NCBI RefSeq assembly: GCF_043641555.1
Contig: NZ_JBHZRJ010000001.1
Location: 248,001 to 312,000 of the forward strand
Length of the DNA: 64,000 nucleotides
Reading direction: 5' to 3'
DNA from: Saccharospirillum alexandrii_A
Lineage (GTDB): Bacteria > Pseudomonadota > Gammaproteobacteria > Pseudomonadales > Natronospirillaceae
Shown here: piece after piece, positions 17,360-29,477 of the stretch
Layout of the letters: each line of letters begins with the position of its first letter
Position numbering within the stretch: position 1 is the stretch's first letter
Notes under the pieces: model-generated
The model's database searches: none
Seen by the model: only the letters and a program-made list of their open reading frames with translations
What the model was told of the DNA's origin: nothing
Program-made: the position numbers and the translations under genes

Positions 17360-18352
17360 ATGCTGAAACTAAAAATAATGACAGGGCTGGGGCGGCTGAT
17401 CAGTCGTGCCTTATTGGGCCCGGTGCATGTGCATGGCAGTGACCCGAGAGCAACCGATGTGGATGTGATACTGATGCCGCGCAGTCTGAGCCCCGCTGAC
17501 GGCTGGTTGTTCTGGTCCCGCCTGAAGCGCCCGCCGCTTTTTGTGGATAATGGTCAGACGTCCAACGGCTGGGGTCGCTGGTGGCGGTTGAGTGGACGTA
17601 ACCCGCGTACTGGCGGGGGCATTATGGAAGAGCGTCTTGCCGCATTTTTGAATGCGGGTCGCTGTCTGGTGATTTCCATTAATGGCGAGTCGCCCGAAGA
17701 AATAGACGACACCCAGCGACTGCTGCGTGGTCTGCACGATCATCACCGCCATTTGCGGGTGCAGGTGCTGACCTTTAATTACGATTTCCGCCACACGCTG
17801 GGCAGCCCAATTCACTGGATCTGGCGTCCCGGTGCCATTGACATGGTGGTTGAGCCGCTGCATATCCTGAAAGAGTTGCAACGTTTGCAGAAGCTGGCCT
17901 GGTCGATCAAGGGTTACCAGACACTGCCGCAATGGCCGCTGATATCCCAGTCTGGCCGGGTGCCGTCCAGCCTGTTGTTGTCCTGGCACGAGGTTCGGGC
18001 GCAGCGTCGCTGGCGCTGGCCCAAACCGGTCGCCTGGCTCTGGTTACCCGGAGCGCTGATCTCGGCCCTGTTCAATGCCGTGCCGTTGCTGGTTGCCTAT
18101 GGCGTCAGTCACAGTGCCCAGCAATGGCGTATCGAGCGGCAGATTGCCTGGCTGGGGCCGCTGTATCTGATCAACCATGCCGTGATCTGGGTGTCACTGG
18201 CGGTGTTTCTCGGGCCCTGGGCCTGGTTGTATGGCATCGTGATCGCTATGGGGTTGCAGCCACTCGGGCGTCTGGCCGACGCCATTCTGCAACAGGATGA
18301 GCTCGGAGGGTCGCGTTCGGTGCGCGAACGCATGGTGAACTATTTCGATTAA
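17360..18352 (+). CDS. unknown membrane protein, possibly a degenerate acyltransferase relative
   Basis: The 330-residue product has a soluble N-terminal two-thirds and two to four C-terminal membrane segments (from about LPGALISALFNAVPLLVAYG onward). This layout, a GPVHVHGSD start and the ALFNAVPLLVAYG helix recall bacterial PlsC-like acyltransferases with a C-terminal membrane anchor, but I cannot find the HxxxxD catalytic motif. I therefore leave it unassigned. The ATG at 17360 follows a GGAG (17350-17353). Confidence 0.6.
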   Translation: MLKLKIMTGLGRLISRALLGPVHVHGSDPRATDVDVILMPRSLSPADGWLFWSRLKRPPLFVDNGQTSNGWGRWWRLSGRNPRTGGGIMEERLAAFLNAGRCLVISINGESPEEIDDTQRLLRGLHDHHRHLRVQVLTFNYDFRHTLGSPIHWIWRPGAIDMVVEPLHILKELQRLQKLAWSIKGYQTLPQWPLISQSGRVPSSLLLSWHEVRAQRRWRWPKPVAWLWLPGALISALFNAVPLLVAYGVSHSAQQWRIERQIAWLGPLYLINHAVIWVSLAVFLGPWAWLYGIVIAMGLQPLGRLADAILQQDELGGSRSVRERMVNYFD

Positions 18353-18602
18353 TCAGTCGCTGCGATGGCGACTCCAGCTTGCGGTGGCTGCCTGATTCAG
18401 GCGCAGGCAGTCAATTGCCTGGACACTGCCGGTGCTTGTTCGGTAAAATCCCCGAAATTTGGGCACGGCACCCAGATCGTTTAACGCACAAAATCAGCAT
18501 ACTGCTATAGTCAGGTCCAGCCGGTTGCTATTGCAAGAACCCTGTTGATGACGAACGTAAACGACAGCGTCTCAGTTTCGAAAACGCAGAATAGATTGAT
18601 GG
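18353..18602. other. gene-free leader region upstream of the carA-proximal hairpin
   Basis: No protein-coding sequence is visible between the membrane-protein gene and the hairpin at 18603. TATAGT at 18506-18511 is a fair -10 candidate, which would start a transcript near 18518. The -35 match is poor. Confidence 0.4.
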
Positions 18603-18634
18603 GCGAGATGAGGGTTTCTTCATCTCGCTTTTTT
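18603..18634 (+). terminator. terminator-like hairpin 131 bp before carA (attenuator or small-RNA end)
   Basis: GCGAGATGA (18603-18611) and TCATCTCGC (18620-18628) form a perfect 9-bp stem with an eight-base loop, followed by six Ts. It is 250 bases beyond the end of the upstream gene, so it is more likely to end a leader or small RNA, or to attenuate carAB, than to serve the upstream gene alone. Confidence 0.75.
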
Positions 18635-18765
18635 GCGAAAGGGGCTGGGAGAGTTGTCTGACTGGTCAGTTTAGCGGTTACCGCCCGCGAAAAAGACCAG
18701 GCCGCGCCTTGCCAATGACCCTGGTGTCATTGCCCACTCGCACTGCAAGATAGAGGAACGGATCT

Positions 18766-19902
18766 TTGAGTACGCCAGCCATACTCGCACTAGCTGACGG
18801 CAGTCTGTTTCGGGGGGTCAGCATTGGCGCCCCGGGAGAATCGGTCGGTGAGGTGGTGTTCAATACCGCCATGACCGGTTACCAGGAAATTCTGACAGAC
18901 CCCTCCTATGCCCGCCAAATCGTTACCCTCACTTACCCGCACATCGGGAATACCGGCACCAACTCCGAAGATGAAGAATCGGATCATGTCTGGGCCGCCG
19001 GTCTCGTCATTCGCGATCTACCCCTGTTGCACAGCAACTTTCGCAGCGAGCAGTCACTGCAGGAGTACCTGTTCGACAATAACGTGGTGGCCATTGCCGA
19101 CATCGACACCCGTCGCCTGACCCGTCTGTTGCGGGAGAAAGGCGCGCAAAACGGCTGCATTATGGCCGGTGATAACCTCGATGAAGACCGGGCGCTGGAA
19201 CTGGCGCGCGGCTTTGCCGGCCTCAAGGGCATGGATCTGGCCAAAGAAGTCACTACCGGGGAGACGTATCAGTGGCGGGAAACCAGCTGGTCACTGAACG
19301 ATGGTCACCAGGTGCGCGGCGACGATGAATTACCACTGCATGTTGTCGCCTACGATTACGGTGTGAAGCGCAACATTCTGCGCATGCTGGTCGACCGCGG
19401 TTGTCGGCTGACGGTGGTACCGGCGCAAACCCCAGCGGCCGATGTGCTGGCGCTCAAGCCCGACGGCGTGTTTTTGTCCAACGGCCCGGGCGACCCGGAG
19501 CCCTGCGACTACGCCATCACGGCCATTCGCGAGCTGCTGGAAACCGACATTCCGGTGTTCGGTATTTGCCTCGGCCATCAGTTGCTGGGCCTGGCCAGTG
19601 GCGCCAAAACGCTGAAGATGAAGTTCGGCCACCACGGTGCCAACCACCCGGTGGAAGTGATGGCAGACAAGACGGTGATGATCACCAGCCAGAACCACGG
19701 CTTCGCGATCGACGGTGATACGCTGCCAGACAACCTGGTTGCCACCCACCGCTCACTGTTCGACGGCTCATTGCAGGGTGTGCACCGCACCGACAAGGCC
19801 GCCTTCAGTTTTCAGGGGCACCCGGAAGCGAGCCCCGGGCCGCGCGATTGCGCCCCTTTGTTTGATCACTTCATCGAACTGATGCAAGCGGATCGCCGAT
19901 GA
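18766..19902 (+). CDS. carA: carbamoyl-phosphate synthase small subunit
   Basis: CarA supplies ammonia from glutamine to CarB for carbamoyl phosphate, the precursor of arginine and pyrimidines. The 378-residue product has the N-terminal STPAILALADGSLFRG, the class I amidotransferase nucleophile in FGICLGHQLLG, and the catalytic histidine/glutamate in HPEASPGPRD. The start is a TTG at 18766 with GAGG nine bases upstream; E. coli carA is also known to start with UUG. carB follows after 71 bases. Confidence 0.97.
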   Translation: MSTPAILALADGSLFRGVSIGAPGESVGEVVFNTAMTGYQEILTDPSYARQIVTLTYPHIGNTGTNSEDEESDHVWAAGLVIRDLPLLHSNFRSEQSLQEYLFDNNVVAIADIDTRRLTRLLREKGAQNGCIMAGDNLDEDRALELARGFAGLKGMDLAKEVTTGETYQWRETSWSLNDGHQVRGDDELPLHVVAYDYGVKRNILRMLVDRGCRLTVVPAQTPAADVLALKPDGVFLSNGPGDPEPCDYAITAIRELLETDIPVFGICLGHQLLGLASGAKTLKMKFGHHGANHPVEVMADKTVMITSQNHGFAIDGDTLPDNLVATHRSLFDGSLQGVHRTDKAAFSFQGHPEASPGPRDCAPLFDHFIELMQADRR

Positions 19903-19973
19903 ACGGTTCACGCCAGACGCAAGCAAACGTCTCCCGTATTCCGTCCAGCCATCTGCTATGAGCGAAGCGAATC

Positions 19974-23201
<3,228 letters not shown>

Positions 23202-23221
23202 CCGGCGAGCTGGCGTTACAA

Positions 23222-23249
23222 GAGGGTGCTTAACGGCGCCCTTTTTTTA
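23222..23249 (+). terminator. terminator after carB
   Basis: GGGTGC (23224-23229) pairs with GCGCCC (23236-23241), including one G-U, and is followed by seven Ts. Confidence 0.8.
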
Positions 23250-23348
23250 TTCTGTTAACAACCGGACAGTCGGGTAGAGCCTACTCGCCTGTCCGCCCGA
23301 GTTCACCATACCGGCCAAGGCGGCCGGTTCATCAGGCAGGGTAACTGT

Positions 23349-23825
23349 ATGCAACGCTATCCAATGACACTAGAGGGCGAACTGGCTCTGCAAAATGAGC
23401 TGCGCGACCTGAAGACCCATCAGCGGCCGCGGGTAATCAAGGCCATTGCCGAAGCACGCGAATACGGTGACCTGAAAGAAAATGCCGAATATCACGCGGC
23501 ACGGGAACAGCAGGGGTTTATCGAAGGCCGTATTCAGGAAATCGAAATGAAGCTGGGCAATGCTCAGGTGATCAACATTCACGATATTCCGCACACCGGC
23601 AAGGTCATCTTTGGCACCACGGTCACCCTGCTGAACCTCGATACCGACAAGGGCGTCACCTACAAGATCGTCGGTGAAGACGAGGCCAACGTTAAGGTGA
23701 ACAAGATATCGGTCACATCCCCCATTGCCCGCGCTCTGATCGGCAAAGAGGAAGGGGATGTTGTGGTGGTTAAAACGCCGGGTGGCGATGTGGAATACGA
23801 GATCGAACAGGTCCAGCACACCTGA
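23349..23825 (+). CDS. greA: transcription elongation factor GreA
   Basis: GreA rescues backtracked RNA polymerase by stimulating transcript cleavage. The 158-residue product has the N-terminal coiled coil with the acidic tip residues (EYGDLKENAEYHAAREQQGF) and the C-terminal domain with PIARALIGKEEGD. Its place behind carAB is common in gammaproteobacteria. The terminator at 23222 and a 147-bp gap give it its own unit. Confidence 0.97.
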   Translation: MQRYPMTLEGELALQNELRDLKTHQRPRVIKAIAEAREYGDLKENAEYHAAREQQGFIEGRIQEIEMKLGNAQVINIHDIPHTGKVIFGTTVTLLNLDTDKGVTYKIVGEDEANVKVNKISVTSPIARALIGKEEGDVVVVKTPGGDVEYEIEQVQHT

Positions 23826-23959
23826 TCCGGCCTGTGCGACTGGACGGGACTTTTGGCACAATAGTATTCTCAATATCACTCTTTATCGAATGCTTGCTTT
23901 AAATGGTATAGTCAGGCTATCCATTAAGCCCTTAGCCCGTGAACAGGAGTACGCCAGGG

Positions 23960-25072
23960 ATGCGATCCGCCTACATCACCGGGACCGGCACTTGCCTGCC
24001 CGGACCGGCCATCGGCAACGATGCCATGGAAACCTACATTGGTACGCTCAGCCCGGTGCACAGCCGGCTGGGCCGGGCCACCTTGCGCCACAATGGCATA
24101 CAGCAGCGCCATTACGCGCGCACCGCCGAGGGGCAAACCACCCACAGCAATGCGCAACTGGCCACGGCCGCCATTCGCGCGGCGCTGCACTCGGCCCGGT
24201 GCCGGGATAACCGGCTCGATCTGCTCTGCACCGGTACCACCCAGGGCGATTTGCTGGTGCCGGGCTTCGCCAGTGCTGTTCAGGCTGAACTGGGCATCAG
24301 CAACCTGGAAGTGGCGTCGTTTCAATCGGTCTGTGCCAGCAGTTTGATGGCGCTTAAGACCGCCATGATGTCCGTGCAGACCGGTCAGTCAGATGCGGCT
24401 GCTGTCAGTGGCAGCGAGTATTCCAGTCGCTGGTTCCAACCCTCGTTTTACGCGGATGATTACCGCAATAACCCGGATCCGGGCATCGAATTCCTGCGCT
24501 ATACCCTGTCCGATGGCGGTGCCGCCGTCATTGTTGAGCCCGAGCCGTTACCCGGTCGTCGCGCATTGCGCATCGACTGGATCGAACAGCGCTCCTTCGC
24601 CGACCGTTTCCCCAATTGCATGTACGCCGGGGCAGCCACCAATGGGGCAGAGGCCACGCCCTGGAGTGTGTATGCCTCGCCGAGCGAAGCGCACCAGGCC
24701 GGTGCCATCGCCCTGAAACAGGATTTCAAACTGCTCTACGAACTGTTCCCGGTCTGGATCGGCTACTACCTGGAACTGCTCGACCGGCGCCAGTTGAGCC
24801 CGAACGACATCGACGTCTTTTTACCGCACTATTCGGCCGAGTCTCTCGGGCAGGAAATGCAGCGCCTGTTGCAGGCGACTGGCGCAATGATCCCGCCAGA
24901 GCGCTGGTTCAACACCCTGAGCGAGCGTGGCAATACCGGGTCTGCATCGTTGTTTGTGATGCTGAACGACTGGCTGGACCGGGCCGACCCGCAACCCGGC
25001 CAACGCCTGCTGTGTTTTGTACCGGAAAGTGGCCGTGCACTGGCGGCGTTCATGCATCTGACCGTGGTCTGA
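23960..25072 (+). CDS. 3-oxoacyl-ACP synthase III-like ketosynthase
   Basis: The 370-residue product has the thiolase fold of FabH-type enzymes with the full catalytic triad: C125 in SVCASSL, H290 in LPHYSAESL, and N325 in ERGNTGSAS. Such enzymes condense an acyl donor with malonyl-ACP or a second acyl group. It diverges from housekeeping FabH, for example in its long EYSSRWFQPSFYADDY region, so I expect a specialised substrate. The ATG at 23960 is preceded by AGGAG at ten bases; a GTG at 23939 is also in frame. It opens a three-gene operon with a haem-oxygenase-fold oxidase and an unknown protein. Confidence 0.85.
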   Translation: MRSAYITGTGTCLPGPAIGNDAMETYIGTLSPVHSRLGRATLRHNGIQQRHYARTAEGQTTHSNAQLATAAIRAALHSARCRDNRLDLLCTGTTQGDLLVPGFASAVQAELGISNLEVASFQSVCASSLMALKTAMMSVQTGQSDAAAVSGSEYSSRWFQPSFYADDYRNNPDPGIEFLRYTLSDGGAAVIVEPEPLPGRRALRIDWIEQRSFADRFPNCMYAGAATNGAEATPWSVYASPSEAHQAGAIALKQDFKLLYELFPVWIGYYLELLDRRQLSPNDIDVFLPHYSAESLGQEMQRLLQATGAMIPPERWFNTLSERGNTGSASLFVMLNDWLDRADPQPGQRLLCFVPESGRALAAFMHLTVV

Positions 25073-25086
25073 AACGGGAGCCTACC

Positions 25087-25800
25087 ATGACTGTAACCCA
25101 ACCTACCGACACACACGTGCCCGCCGCCAATGCGCAGGTGCAGCAGGTTATGCGTCAACTGACACGTATTTGGGGTGACTTTGAAGGTCGCCTGCGCTCA
25201 GTGCCCATCATCGCCGATGCTCACGCCGGGCGGATTCGACTGTCGGACTACCGCACCCTGCTCAAAGACCACTACGCCCAGGTCATCGAGGGCAGCGGCT
25301 GGATCAGCCGGGCCGCCTCCTCGGTCAGCCGGCCCTATCTGGAGCAGCGCTCATTGTTTCTGCGACACGCGGTCACCGAACACCGGGATTATGAAATGCT
25401 GGCCCGGGATTACGCCGCCTGTGACGGAAACCCGGACGAACTCACCGATGCCCGCAAGAACCTCGGCTCAATGGCGCTCTCAGCCTGGATGTACCACCGA
25501 GCCAGTCAGCCCAACCCCTTCGACCTGCTCGGTGCCATGTTCATCATTGAAGGGTTGGGCCAGTGGTTTGCCCGCTCCTTTGCGGATGCGGTAACGCAGA
25601 GCCTGTCGCTGAGCGACGCCCAGACTGGGTTCTATCGCTACCACGCCGATCACGACCCGGACCATCTGGCCGAACTGGAAGACGTATTAGGCAGTGGCGT
25701 GCTCGATCTTCCGGGCATGGCCGACACCCTGGTGGAAACCGCAGCAGTGACTGCACGGCTGTATTTGCTGCAACTGGAAGAAGTGGGGCACTACGGATGA
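25087..25800 (+). CDS. iron-containing redox enzyme of the haem-oxygenase-like (TenA/UndA-type) fold
   Basis: The 237-residue all-helical protein has spaced acidic and histidine residues expected of haem-oxygenase-like di-iron oxidases: E68 in QVIEGSG, H99 in TEHRDYE, E155 in MFIIEGLGQ, and H186, H189 and H193 in YRYHADHDPDHLAEL. UndA, which turns fatty acids into 1-alkenes, and other oxidases belong to this fold. The actual substrate cannot be read. The ATG at 25087 has GGGAG seven bases upstream. The stop codon overlaps the next start (ATGA), so the pair is translationally coupled. Confidence 0.78.
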   Translation: MTVTQPTDTHVPAANAQVQQVMRQLTRIWGDFEGRLRSVPIIADAHAGRIRLSDYRTLLKDHYAQVIEGSGWISRAASSVSRPYLEQRSLFLRHAVTEHRDYEMLARDYAACDGNPDELTDARKNLGSMALSAWMYHRASQPNPFDLLGAMFIIEGLGQWFARSFADAVTQSLSLSDAQTGFYRYHADHDPDHLAELEDVLGSGVLDLPGMADTLVETAAVTARLYLLQLEEVGHYG

Positions 25801-26678
25801 ACTGGGATCTCGATTTTGAACATCAGCGCATCGACCCGCACGACCCCAACCCCTGGCTGGCGCTGTATCTGGATCAAAGCCTCGAGCTGCACGAACCCGC
25901 CAAACGGGCTTTGTTGCGCGGCTATAATTCCAAATCCCGCCGGTATCTGCTGCCGCTGGTCCGTCCTTTCGCCCGGCTGAGCATTATTCTGGTCAAACTG
26001 GTGCGCATGGTGCTACCCAAGCACTGGGCCTGGCCGCGTGCGCTGCACCGCACCATCTATTGGGGCCTGAAGCACTTTGTGCGGCGCGACAGCAACTACC
26101 TGATCCTGCGCCACTTTCACATCGGCACGGAAATACTGCGTTTTATCGCCGACAACGCCGGGGTCACCATCACCACGACAGACCCGCTGCGCCCGCGCAC
26201 CCTGGCCGATCTGAAAGAAGACGCCTTTCTGGTGCACGACTTGAATATCTACAATTTCCTGCTGGAACTGAACAGCACATTGAAAACCGAAGGCCGGGTA
26301 CTGGAACCCCCGGAACGGCTGAATTTCGACGCCATCACCGACGGCGAGTTCGAGATGGACCCGGGCAAACAGGGGCGCTTTAACGTGATCGACCTGCAGA
26401 CGGCCATTGAATCCTACGTGCCCATGTACTCACTGATGCTGACCGATCACGACTTTTGGCGCGCCGCCAATTCGTTGCAGCTCGATGAGACCATCGCCAT
26501 CTACCTGAGCCGCCTGTTGAATGACCCCTTGCCGGTCGGCCTGGTCAATAACCGCCACCCCATGGTGCCGGTGATCACCCTGCATTCGGGTTTCCGGTTA
26601 ATGTTGCATGGTCTGGATGCCGAGCTGATGCACGCCTATCTGCGCCAGATGAAGCGCGCGCAGTTGGCAGCAGAATGA
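25797..26678 (+). CDS. conserved-looking protein of unknown function in the ketosynthase operon
   Basis: The 293-residue product starts at the ATG overlapping the preceding stop. It is rich in aromatic and basic residues in the first third (LVRPFARLSIILVKLVRMVL), suggesting an amphipathic or membrane-associated helix. Histidines are scattered in LRHFHIGTE, FLVHDLNIYNF and PMVPVITLHSGFRL. I recognise no domain. Tight coupling to the oxidase gene is the best evidence that it is real and part of the same pathway. Confidence 0.75.
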   Translation: MNWDLDFEHQRIDPHDPNPWLALYLDQSLELHEPAKRALLRGYNSKSRRYLLPLVRPFARLSIILVKLVRMVLPKHWAWPRALHRTIYWGLKHFVRRDSNYLILRHFHIGTEILRFIADNAGVTITTTDPLRPRTLADLKEDAFLVHDLNIYNFLLELNSTLKTEGRVLEPPERLNFDAITDGEFEMDPGKQGRFNVIDLQTAIESYVPMYSLMLTDHDFWRAANSLQLDETIAIYLSRLLNDPLPVGLVNNRHPMVPVITLHSGFRLMLHGLDAELMHAYLRQMKRAQLAAE

Positions 26679-26693
26679 GTTTATTTCATGGAG

Positions 26694-27554
26694 CTAGTCA
26701 GTCAGCTCATCGGCCTGCAGCAGCTCAAAGTGGTTCAGACAATTGCGCACCAGCGCCAGTGCAGCGTCGGCCTGTGTTGGCTTAAGGCCCGATACCCAGT
26801 CGTTCAGTTGCCATAGATTGTCGCGCTGCTGGCACCGGTAATCGTACAGCCTGGAATTGATGGACATGGTGGTGGGGTCGATATTCAGCGCCGATACCAT
26901 GCCGTACATACTTTGCAGACCAATGGCAGTGTTGTGCCGGGGCGATTCGTAGAGCCGGTAACTGGCCTCGCTGATGCCGATCAGACTGGCCGCTTCCGAT
27001 TGCGACAAACCAATAGCCAGGCGAAAGGGCTTGAGGTTTTCGGCAACCAGACGATAGTAGTTTGGGGCATCGGGAAAGAGCGCCAGAGGTCTTTCATCGG
27101 GTGCCGCAAGGTTCGCCGGGAAGTCGGGGTTCTGGTGGCGGATCAGGGTGGTCAGGCTGTGCAATTGATCCGGGTTGGCCAGGCTGATGTAGCTGACCAG
27201 TGGCTGCCATTTCAACGCATGAATCGGGGGGAGTTCTGGCAACTGGCGCGGGTTGAGCAGGAGCCACTCGGTGGGCACGCCACAGCTGAGCGACCAGCGA
27301 ATGGCCGTGTGCAGTTTGGGCAATGAATGCCCGGTCTCATAGCGCCGGAACGCCGTCAGCGACAGCGACATGCAGTGGGCTGTGGCTGATTGTGACAGGC
27401 CCAGTGCGGTGCGACGGCTGCGCAGGTTTTCACTGAAGACCTGGCCCAGCTGCTGGCTGTCGAGGGTAGGGAAGGCTTTAATAAATGCCTCGGGGGCGTC
27501 ACCCAGAACGTCACGCGTCTTGCGGCGTACCTCCTTCAGTCGACTGGCATCCAT
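26694..27554 (-). CDS. regulator with two XRE-type helix-turn-helix domains
   Basis: The 286-residue product has one helix-turn-helix around residues 44-70 (RRTALGLSQSATAHCMSLSL) and a second, similar one around 175-205 (FRLAIGLSQSEAASLIGISE). Both keep the LGLSQS/IGLSQS start of the recognition region. Duplicate helix-turn-helix regulators are uncommon. The ATG at 27554 follows AAGGAG by nine bases. It is convergent with the ketosynthase operon, ending 15 bases from it, so it is a candidate local regulator by position only. Confidence 0.78.
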   Translation of the reverse strand: MDASRLKEVRRKTRDVLGDAPEAFIKAFPTLDSQQLGQVFSENLRSRRTALGLSQSATAHCMSLSLTAFRRYETGHSLPKLHTAIRWSLSCGVPTEWLLLNPRQLPELPPIHALKWQPLVSYISLANPDQLHSLTTLIRHQNPDFPANLAAPDERPLALFPDAPNYYRLVAENLKPFRLAIGLSQSEAASLIGISEASYRLYESPRHNTAIGLQSMYGMVSALNIDPTTMSINSRLYDYRCQQRDNLWQLNDWVSGLKPTQADAALALVRNCLNHFELLQADELTD

Positions 27555-27818
27555 GGTTGCGGACTCCTTGGTTACTACGTCCCTGGCTGGATGTAAGCGA
27601 TTATTGTTCGGAGTCTAGGACCAGATACGCGGGCCGTCCAACACTGGTTGAAACCGCTTAACTGCGGATCAATTAATCGCCAGTAAAGGCGGGGGCCTGT
27701 GATGCACCGATCAGTCTGGTCGTCTCACGCCAATCAGGCATGACCAGGGCCAGAGCGATGGGGTAGACTGGCAGCCGACCAGGCCCGGCCCGGGGTCTGT
27801 AATCATAAGGAGAACACC

Positions 27819-28268
27819 ATGAGTGCCGCCCTCGTCTGGATTATTGCCGGCATCGTACTGATACTGACAGAATTGATCGCCACCAGCATCGTGGCTGTTT
27901 TTATCGGAATCGGTGCAATCGTTACCGGGCTGCTGCTGCAAATGGGGCTGATCTCATCGGTTCCCGTGCAACTGCTGACTTTCAGCCTGGCGTCCGTACT
28001 CAGCCTGGTTCTGGCGCGCAAGCAACTGAAGCAATGGTTTCACGGCTCGACCGCCGACCGCGGTTCGTCGCAAAACAGCTTCCAGCAAGAGCTGGGTGAA
28101 CGGGTAACCGTGGAACATGATTTCGATCAGGGTGCCGGCCGGGTGATTCTTAATGGCGTAGCCTGGGATGCCCTGTCGGAAGATGACCTGCGCGCGGGTG
28201 AGGTAGCCTGGGTGATTGCCAACGAAGGCATCCGCCTGACCGTCTCTCGCAACAAGTCGCACCGCTGA
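27819..28268 (+). CDS. NfeD family protein
   Basis: The 149-residue protein has two to three N-terminal membrane helices (residues 4 to about 70) and a C-terminal OB-fold (about 88-145, with GERVTVEHDFDQGAGRVILN and WDALSEDDL). NfeD proteins partner with SPFH-domain proteins in membrane microdomains; here the SPFH gene follows 51 bases later, the standard arrangement. Confidence 0.9.
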   Translation: MSAALVWIIAGIVLILTELIATSIVAVFIGIGAIVTGLLLQMGLISSVPVQLLTFSLASVLSLVLARKQLKQWFHGSTADRGSSQNSFQQELGERVTVEHDFDQGAGRVILNGVAWDALSEDDLRAGEVAWVIANEGIRLTVSRNKSHR

Positions 28269-28319
28269 AACAGACTCGCGTTACGCTAACGTTTTTTAAC
28301 ACTCAATAAGGAAAGTAAG

Positions 28320-29252
28320 ATGGATCTTTTTGCAGATTTTGGAACCTGGTTTGCGGGCGGTATCGCACTGGCCGTGATCATTGTCATTTTCAAGACAGCT
28401 CGGGTTGTGCCTCAAAAAAGCAACTTCGTGGTCGAGCGTCTGGGTAAGTATTCACGCACGCTGGACTCGGGTTTTCACCTGCTGATTCCGTTTATCGACA
28501 AGGTAGCCTATACCCACACTTTGAAAGAAGAAGTGATCGACGTGGCGCAGCAGGCCTGTATCACGAAGGACAACATTCAGGTTGGCATCGACGGCGTCAT
28601 GTACATTCAGGTCATCGACGCACACAAAGCCAGTTACGGTGTCGATAATTATCGCAACGCAGCCAGCCAGCTGGCACAGACTACCATGCGCTCGGTCATC
28701 GGCCAGACCGATCTCGACAAGACCTTTGAAGAACGCGCCAAGATCAACGAGGAAGTCGTACGCGCGCTGGATGAAGCCGCTGCGCCCTGGGGCATCAAGG
28801 TACTGCGCTACGAAGTCTCCGACATTGAGTTGCCCAACAGCATTAAAGACGCACTGGAACAGCAAATGCGCGCCGAGCGTGAACGTCGTGCTGCCATTGC
28901 CAAGTCGGAAGGTGAACGTCAGGCGATGATCAACGTCTCCGAAGGTCAGAAACAGGAAGTCATCAACCTGTCTGAAGGTGAGAAACTCAAGCAGATCAAC
29001 GAAGCGGAAGGTCGCGCCGAAGAAATTCAGCTGATCGCCACTGCTACCGCCGAAGGCCTGCGCAAAATCGCCGAAGCCATTCAGACACCGGGCGGCAAAG
29101 ACGCTGTCAGCCTGCGCATCGCCGAACAGTACGTCAAAGAATTCGGCAACCTCGCCAAAACCAACAACACCCTGATCCTGCCCGCCGAACTGTCCAACGT
29201 CGGCGGCGCCGTCGCCGGCCTCGCCGAAGTCCTCAAACACGGCAAAAGTTAA
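28320..29252 (+). CDS. SPFH/band 7 (stomatin/QmcA-like) protein
   Basis: The 310-residue product has one N-terminal membrane helix (residues 12-28), the band 7 core beginning ARVVPQKSNFVVERLGKYSR, and a long coiled-coil tail with EGERQAMINVSEGQKQEVIN repeats. These proteins form oligomeric scaffolds in the inner membrane and often regulate proteases such as FtsH. It forms an operon with nfeD, and an intergenic palindromic repeat follows immediately. Confidence 0.92.
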   Translation: MDLFADFGTWFAGGIALAVIIVIFKTARVVPQKSNFVVERLGKYSRTLDSGFHLLIPFIDKVAYTHTLKEEVIDVAQQACITKDNIQVGIDGVMYIQVIDAHKASYGVDNYRNAASQLAQTTMRSVIGQTDLDKTFEERAKINEEVVRALDEAAAPWGIKVLRYEVSDIELPNSIKDALEQQMRAERERRAAIAKSEGERQAMINVSEGQKQEVINLSEGEKLKQINEAEGRAEEIQLIATATAEGLRKIAEAIQTPGGKDAVSLRIAEQYVKEFGNLAKTNNTLILPAELSNVGGAVAGLAEVLKHGKS

Positions 29253-29269
29253 GATCGTGCTGTGAGTTC

Positions 29270-29382
29270 GTGACGGCCACCGGGTTAGCTTATCCGGGGT
29301 CGGCGTGGACCCATCCATGGGGCCTAGATCGCAGCATCCATGCTGCGAACTTCCCCGGATAAGCTAACCCGGCAGCCGTCAC
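29270..29382 (+). repeat. large palindromic intergenic repeat, copy C
   Basis: The arms 29280-29300 and 29352-29372 match at 20 of 21 positions. Pairing continues outward through GTGACGGC (29270-29277) and GCCGTCAC (29375-29382). The 51-base centre begins CGGCGTGGACCCATCCATGG and includes a perfect 8-bp hairpin TCGCAGCA...TGCTGCGA. The centre aligns without gaps with copy B at 4.9 kb; the stem is unrelated in sequence. Confidence 0.88.
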
Positions 29383-29477
29383 TCGGCTCGGTGGTTGCCA
29401 TCGAATTTGTTTTCACAAGAAGCCAGTCACCTGGGTGCCGGGAAGGAAGTAAAACCTGAACTCCCAAACTTGAGCCT

